Source: Pseudoips prasinana (Eukaryota > Arthropoda > Insecta > Lepidoptera > Nolidae). From it: a stretch of DNA of 64,000 bases. The notes under the pieces are model-generated. The model was given only the letters and a program-made list of their open reading frames with translations. It was not told the origin of the DNA and did not search any database. The DNA lies in the NCBI GenBank assembly GCA_951640165.1, contig OX621246.1, positions 2,443,001 to 2,507,000 of the forward strand. Direction: 5' to 3'. Position numbers and translations under genes: made by a program. Shown piece after piece: positions 60,226 to 64,000 of the stretch; position 1 is the stretch's first letter; each line of letters opens with the position of its first letter.

Positions 60226-60467
60226 TTAGGGTCAGCGCAGACAGAGAGGAGCGCAGCGGAGAGGATTTTATTAAGGCACTAGAAAATCAACTTTAGAGCT
60301 ATAGGAATAAAGTGCATTTATGCTTGAACCTGAAAAAATGCTCGCGCAGTCTCGCGCATTATAATGGTCAAGCATAGTTTTTCTACTTTACTAGCATTCT
60401 TTACTATTTTCTAGTGCCTTAATAAAATCCTCTCCGCTGCGCTCCTCTCGGTCTGCGCTGACCCTTA
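60226..60467. mobile_element. PIF/Harbinger-type MITE
   Basis: TTA at 60,226-60,228 and 60,465-60,467 flanks a 236-bp element with about 59-bp inverted ends, GGGTCAGCGCAGAC...GGCACTAGAAAAT, one mismatch. A 3-bp TWA target and G-rich termini are the pattern of PIF/Harbinger. No ORF. Confidence 0.82.
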
Positions 60468-60539
60468 CTCACCACATAATGGCTCACAATGTAATCACAC
60501 TGAACGTCGAGGCCCAGGCATATCCCGGGGAATAGCTTT

Positions 60540-60660
60540 GACTGTCTTGGATGCCGCAACAAATTTAATCAGAAAAAAACAAGGTGTTGGAAAGTTTAGT
60601 TCCACTTTCTCCAGAGTAAAGCGAGAGACAGAATATTATAACGGGGCGAGAGACTCATAA
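60540..60660. repeat. Old repeat related to 35.4 kb
   Basis: GATGCCGCAACAAATTTAATC AGA and GAGACAGAATATTATAACG align with 35,440-35,530. Confidence 0.4.
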
Positions 60661-60732
60661 AACGAGAGAATTGCAACTAGAGAGGCCAGCTGCAAAAGCA
60701 CTGAGGGTATTAACGGTTTTAGGTGTTCTATG

Positions 60733-60828
60733 ATATTATTATATCAGCCAAAAGACGTCCACTGCCGGACAAAGGCCTCCCCCAAGGATCTCTACAATAG
60801 TCGGTCCTGCGCTGCCCGCTCTTCGATA
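60733..60828 (-). mobile_element. RTE 3'-end fragment
   Basis: TATCAGCCAAAAGACGTCCAC TGCCGGAC and CCTCCCCCAAGGATCTCTAC, reverse of the RTE end at 18.2 kb. Cut by the following Helitron. Confidence 0.7.
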
Positions 60829-60832
60829 TATA

Positions 60833-61003
60833 TCTCTACTATATAAAAATAAGTCGGGTTTTCCTTCCTGACGCTATAACTCCAGAACGCACGAACCGAT
60901 TTCCACGGTTTTGCATTCGTTGGAAAGGTCTCGAGCTCCGTGAGGCTTAGAGCAAAGAAAATTTATAAAATTGAACGCGGGTAACGCCGCGGGGCACAGC
61001 TAG
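60833..61003 (+). mobile_element. Very short Helitron (171 bp)
   Basis: TCTCTACTATATAAAAATAAG start; CGCGGGTAACGCCGCG hairpin; GGGCACAGCTAG then T. All terminal features in 171 bp. Confidence 0.8.
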
Positions 61004-61017
61004 TATGATATAAATAT

Positions 61018-61112
61018 TGCCAACTCCCAGACTCCGGCCTGATACTGATTTTGCTTACAAGCAAAATCTTTAAATCTCTTATTGGGCTGACCCGAAATTT
61101 GAACAATGACAT
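61018..61112 (-). mobile_element. SINE-B fragment
   Basis: TGCCAACTCCCAGACTCCGGCC and GGGCTGACCCGAAATTTGAAC. TTTTGCTTACAAGCAAAAT inside is a small perfect hairpin. Confidence 0.55.
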
Positions 61113-61159
61113 GACAATATGTAGTAAAAATATAGCTAAAACTATAAATTTTGATAATT

Positions 61160-61363
61160 AAACTTAAACATAATCTCTTGACAATAACTTGATACGAGCT
61201 AGCTAAATATCATTGCTATTATAAAATAAATTTTATAAATGTTTTCATACAATCAATACAATGTGTACCTATATAATTATGTTACTAGAAATAATAATGT
61301 ATACAACTATATTACTACAAACATGTTTGACTATTTACAAGCGCTTTTTTAAGTCTACGTGAA
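61160..61363 (+). mobile_element. D-family 3' end
   Basis: CTTGACAATAACTTGATACGAGC to CAAGCGCTTTTTTAAGTCTACG TGAATA, as at 48.9 kb. Confidence 0.65.
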
Positions 61364-61395
61364 TATTTTTTTTTCTTTTATTAAAAAAAAAAAAC

Positions 61396-61443
61396 CCAGG
61401 ACCTCGTTATCTCATGATCATGTTACCGCTAAACGAGACATTA
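61396..61443 (-). mobile_element. SINE-B head fragment
   Basis: CCCAGGACCTCGTTATCTC and ACCGCTAAACGAGACATT are the reverse head only. Confidence 0.5.
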
Positions 61444-61864
61444 AATAAAAGAAAATAAAAAACATGCGGGGCTGTCTTTGGGGACTGCCGTAAGAAGTGT
61501 GTCTTTGGAACTCCCTTCTTCACTCTATTTGCGCTAGTCTGTCTCTAGACTCATTTAAAAGAAGAATAAAGTCACATTTCCCATCGTAATATTTTGTGTA
61601 TATATATATTGTTTATTATGTAGTATTGATATAATATAGTATGTACGTATTTATACATATAGGTAGGTAGAATTAATTTAAGTAGATAATGTTGTACACT
61701 GTTCTACCCTGTATAACAAATTGTCCTCTGTGTTTGGTTTGCTGTAAGAAAACTCATTATTGAGTTAAGCTCGCCTATGCACATGTCTTTCTATCATAAA
61801 TTGTATTTCTTTTTATTGTTTTCTGTGTGCAATAAAGAATAATAATAAAGAAGTGAAAACTATT
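61444..61864 (+). mobile_element. LINE C-terminal scrap and 3' UTR
   Basis: 61,545-61,590 codes LDSFKRRIKSHFPS then TAA, a common LINE C-terminus. About 250 bp of AT-rich UTR follows, ending GTGTGCAATAAAGAATAATAATA. Confidence 0.55.
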
Positions 61865-61965
61865 TTTACACTTCGCAACACTAGAGGAGCTGCAAGTGAG
61901 TTGCCGGCCTTTAAGAAAAGAATAGGCTCGCTTCTTGAAGGTTGCCATGTCAAAATAGATAGATT
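61865..61965 (-). mobile_element. G-family retroposon, fragment
   Basis: CTTCGCAACACTAGAGGAGC, GAGTTGCCGGCCTTTAAGAA and GGCTCGCTTCTTGAAGGTTG. Confidence 0.55.
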
Positions 61966-62080
61966 GGAAATAATACAATGTAACAGTGGACACTTCACAT
62001 AGCGATATGCTCCTTGTATATAAATGATTTAAACTAATAACGTACCGGAGGTATGTCTATGTTCATACATAATATAATAA

Positions 62081-62449
62081 ATAATGTCCTCCTAGCCGAA
62101 TTTCGGCCTCGGCGGCCAGTCTCAACAGAGATTAGCCATCTGCGTGGGACATATTATAGTGCTCAAGTGTGTGCGTAAACACAGGAGCACTTTCTATTTC
62201 ATCACTCTCATTATCCGATGGGACGCCTAGGCGACACGACCGGAAAGAGGTCAGGCACAGGATCGACGGTTTTACGTGCTCTCCGAGGCACGGGGGTATA
62301 ATACCGCTAACTCCCAGACTTCGGGATTTTCAGAATTTTTATTTTTTACAGAAAAGTCTCAAAACCACTTTTTGGCCCGACCAGGGATTTGAACCTAGGA
62401 CCTCGTTCTCTGCGGGTGAACACGCTACCGCTAGACCAACAAAGCAGTC
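62081..62449 (-). mobile_element. SINE-B copy
   Basis: Complete: AATGTCCTCCTAGCCGAATT, GTGCTCTCCGAGGCACGGGGG, GGGATTTGAACCTAGGACC (reverse B box), ACGCTACCGCTAGACCAAC (reverse A box). Confidence 0.82.
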
Positions 62450-62996
62450 ACACTTAATTGAAAACCTCCTCCTTTTTGAAGCCCGTTAAAATTAATAAGA
62501 TAGTGCAGGTTCAAGCCCTGTCTGTGGTCTAAATTTATTATTCAGAGTTATATTTACAAAAGTTTACGGCCTGTAGCAGGCTAAGCCGGGCTCCTAATTA
62601 TGTATTCAAGTATACAAAATGACCTATAACATGGCTGTTATTGTGCGCACAGTTTACTACTGTTACACAAGTGGAAACCACTTGCGTTAGTATCGCTCGC
62701 AGCTAGAGCTATGGCGCTGGATGTGACAACAATATTAAAGAGCTGTAAGAGCCATATATAAACTTTGTCCGTGAAATCTTTAAGAGAGAAATTTAAAGAG
62801 AATAAATATTCTGATTGTGACGTGTCATTATATAGAGGCGATGGCTGGCCCACACGTCATACTCGTAAACGGGTGCTGCTTGCGGTAACTGGTCGAACTG
62901 CTGTTGGGGTACTCATATTTTTTTTCGCCTCTGGTAGACTTCGTGTGACTTGTTAATTTTGTAAATGTACGCGGATGCACCCACCGTTTTTTCGCC
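62450..62996. other. Mostly unrecognised
   Basis: 62,503-62,530 has a B-box-like GGTTCAAGCCCTG. A 63-codon frame at 62,765-62,956 has no motif. Confidence 0.4.
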
Positions 62997-63080
62997 TAGC
63001 AAAAGGATATTCCTTAGAATATCCTTTTGCTAGCATTCAATTTCACTCAAGCACTTATGCTTGAGTGAAATTGAATGCTA
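62997..63080. repeat. Two back-to-back perfect hairpins with CTTA loops
   Basis: First: TAGCAAAAGGATATTC (62,997-63,012), CTTA, exact reverse complement (63,017-63,032). Second: arms 63,031-63,053 and 63,058-63,080, starting TAGCATTCAATTTCACTC, also around CTTA. They share two bases. Confidence 0.93.
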
Positions 63081-63540
63081 TTGCTTATTTATTTTATTAC
63101 GATTCACTGGATGACACCGGTTCTGTGCGTGCATTAGCCTACATAACAACCAATCACAATGTAAGTAAAATACATGACATTAAAAAAAAATCGTAAACTG
63201 AAAGGAAAAGAAGACGATAAAAGCAAGCCCGGAGTTTCTTTGTGGCTTTCTTCTCCGGGTCGTCCACCTAGGTAGCTAGAGAAAGCCGCAGGCTAGCTAG
63301 GGTAGGTTCCTCAGCGGCGAGGATCGCTTTGGCCCATTAATGCGTGATCGGTGATCCCGTGCATGTGATCACACCCTCATTTAGAATTTCATCTTTTTGC
63401 TTTAGTCTTCCATTCTTTAATTTTAATATAGTAGAACTAAGTTTCAAAATAATAGATTAGTAACTTGTTATTAATTTAAGGATTTCAGAAAATATATGCG
63501 ATAAAACAAACCGCACGGACGGACCAATTAATTTTTTTGT
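63081..63540. other. No recognised feature; GC-richer patch
   Basis: 63,220-63,370 is GC-richer (GGGTCGTCCACCTAGGTAGC, GAGAAAGCCGCAGGCTAGC) but has no frame, RNA fold or repeat match that I can support. Confidence 0.4.
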
Positions 63541-63655
63541 AACTTTTATAGTATCATCACATAAACATAGTTTATGTACTGCATTGTGACCTTGACAAGT
63601 ACAAGTGTATGTTAAATATGCTGAATAAATTTCATTTCATTTCATATATATGACA
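63541..63655 (+). mobile_element. LINE 3' tail
   Basis: ATCATCACATAAACATAG to GCTGAATAAATTTCATTTCAT; the TTTCA repeats resemble a LINE 3' tail. Confidence 0.45.
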
Positions 63656-63659
63656 ATCT

Positions 63660-63915
63660 AATTTATATGCATAAACATAAAGACTCCTTCTGTAAAAAGA
63701 ACGATATTCATAATATAAATACTAGATATAAGCATAACTTTGTGTTACATACCACCCGTCTCCACAAAGCAAGTAACTCTTTTACGGGGCAATGTATAAG
63801 ATTCTATAATAAACTTCCCAGTGATACCCGACAAATGTCTACGAATAAGTTTAAAATAATTATAAAAGCCAAATTGTGTAGCAGGGGCTCAGACAAAACT
63901 TCTGTTTCGCTCTAA
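63660..63915 (+). pseudogene. Jockey/CR1-like RT C-terminus
   Basis: Frame reads NINTRYKHNFVLHTTRLHKA, then SNSFTGQCIRFYNKLPSDTR and NKFKIIIKAKLCSRG, ending TAA at 63,913-63,915. INTR..H....P..RL.....SF...C...YNKLP is the classic C-terminal block of these LINEs. Everything upstream is missing. A 3' UTR with GAAATAAATA follows. Confidence 0.75.
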
Positions 63916-64000
63916 GTTAACACACTCAAATACAATGTTATTTTGTGTAAGAAATAAATATTTTAAAAAAGGATTCCTACTGAGTTTCCTAGCAGTGTTT

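Noticed and set aside
1..64000. LTR retrotransposon, endogenous virus or baculovirus-derived gene
   Set aside because: No paired LTRs, primer-binding site, gag, protease, integrase or envelope motif was found in any frame.

Overview
The window is eukaryotic, almost certainly from a moth or butterfly (Lepidoptera). It is AT-rich, has no operons and no long host reading frame. It is packed with repeat types I associate with lepidopteran genomes: several tRNA-derived SINE families, Helitrons ending in a GC hairpin plus GGGCACAGCTAG, RTE and Jockey/CR1-type LINE remnants, and many short MITEs. Species cannot be told from the sequence. All family names below are local labels; no database was searched.

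Local family names. SINE-A: tRNA head GGTCACCGTAGCCTAGTTGG. SINE-B: tRNA head seen on the minus strand in every copy. SINE-C: different tRNA head, but a 3' tail like that of SINE-A. SINE-D: head with GTGGCGCAGCGGCTAAG. G: poly(A)-ended retroposon containing CCATCAGGTGACCC. E: poly(A)-ended retroposon beginning near TTTGGCGCCAACGCGG. F: repeats bounded by CGGCCAAGTGCGAGTCGG and TACGGAACCCTA. D: about 0.7 kb LINE-like 3' repeat. H1 and H2: elements with a DINE-1/Helentron-like layout.

Layout. 0-6 kb: RTE-type reverse-transcriptase remnant (minus), LINE C-terminus at 4.2 kb, SINEs, several perfect hairpins. 6-13 kb: F1, SINE-A, H2, SINE-C, a long-inverted-repeat element at 11.0-11.4 kb, a LINE remnant at 12.2 kb. 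13-22 kb: F2, two MITEs, a Helitron, a Jockey/CR1-like RT remnant at 16.6-17.1 kb, a D copy interrupted by an RTE fragment, a TTCGAC minisatellite, a Helitron interrupted by a G element. 22-30 kb: SINEs, RTE 3' fragments, and the only intact long ORF, a 3.1 kb RTE retrotransposon (26.1-29.2 kb) inside a SINE-A that itself lies inside an older RTE fragment. 30-42 kb: mostly unrecognised AT-rich DNA with H1/H2 pairs, Helitrons and SINEs. 42-52 kb: RTE 3' pieces, including a second, 5'-truncated copy of the young RTE (45 kb) and a 126-bp tandem array grown inside an RTE 3' end (50.2-51.2 kb). 52-64 kb: SINE-B copies, three MITEs, H1, Helitrons, LINE 3' ends.

How the parts work together: the window is a record of transposition. 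The one protein likely to have been functional recently is the RTE endonuclease/reverse transcriptase. Others are dependent passengers: SINEs that need LINE machinery, non-autonomous Helitrons and MITEs that need proteins absent here. Two short minus-strand ORF ends (36.4 and 57.3 kb) could be terminal exons of host genes but are weakly supported. I saw no convincing complete host gene, tRNA gene, rRNA or CRISPR array. The most unusual feature is a dense scatter of perfect or near-perfect short-loop inverted duplications, several lying inside repeat copies whose sister copies lack them.
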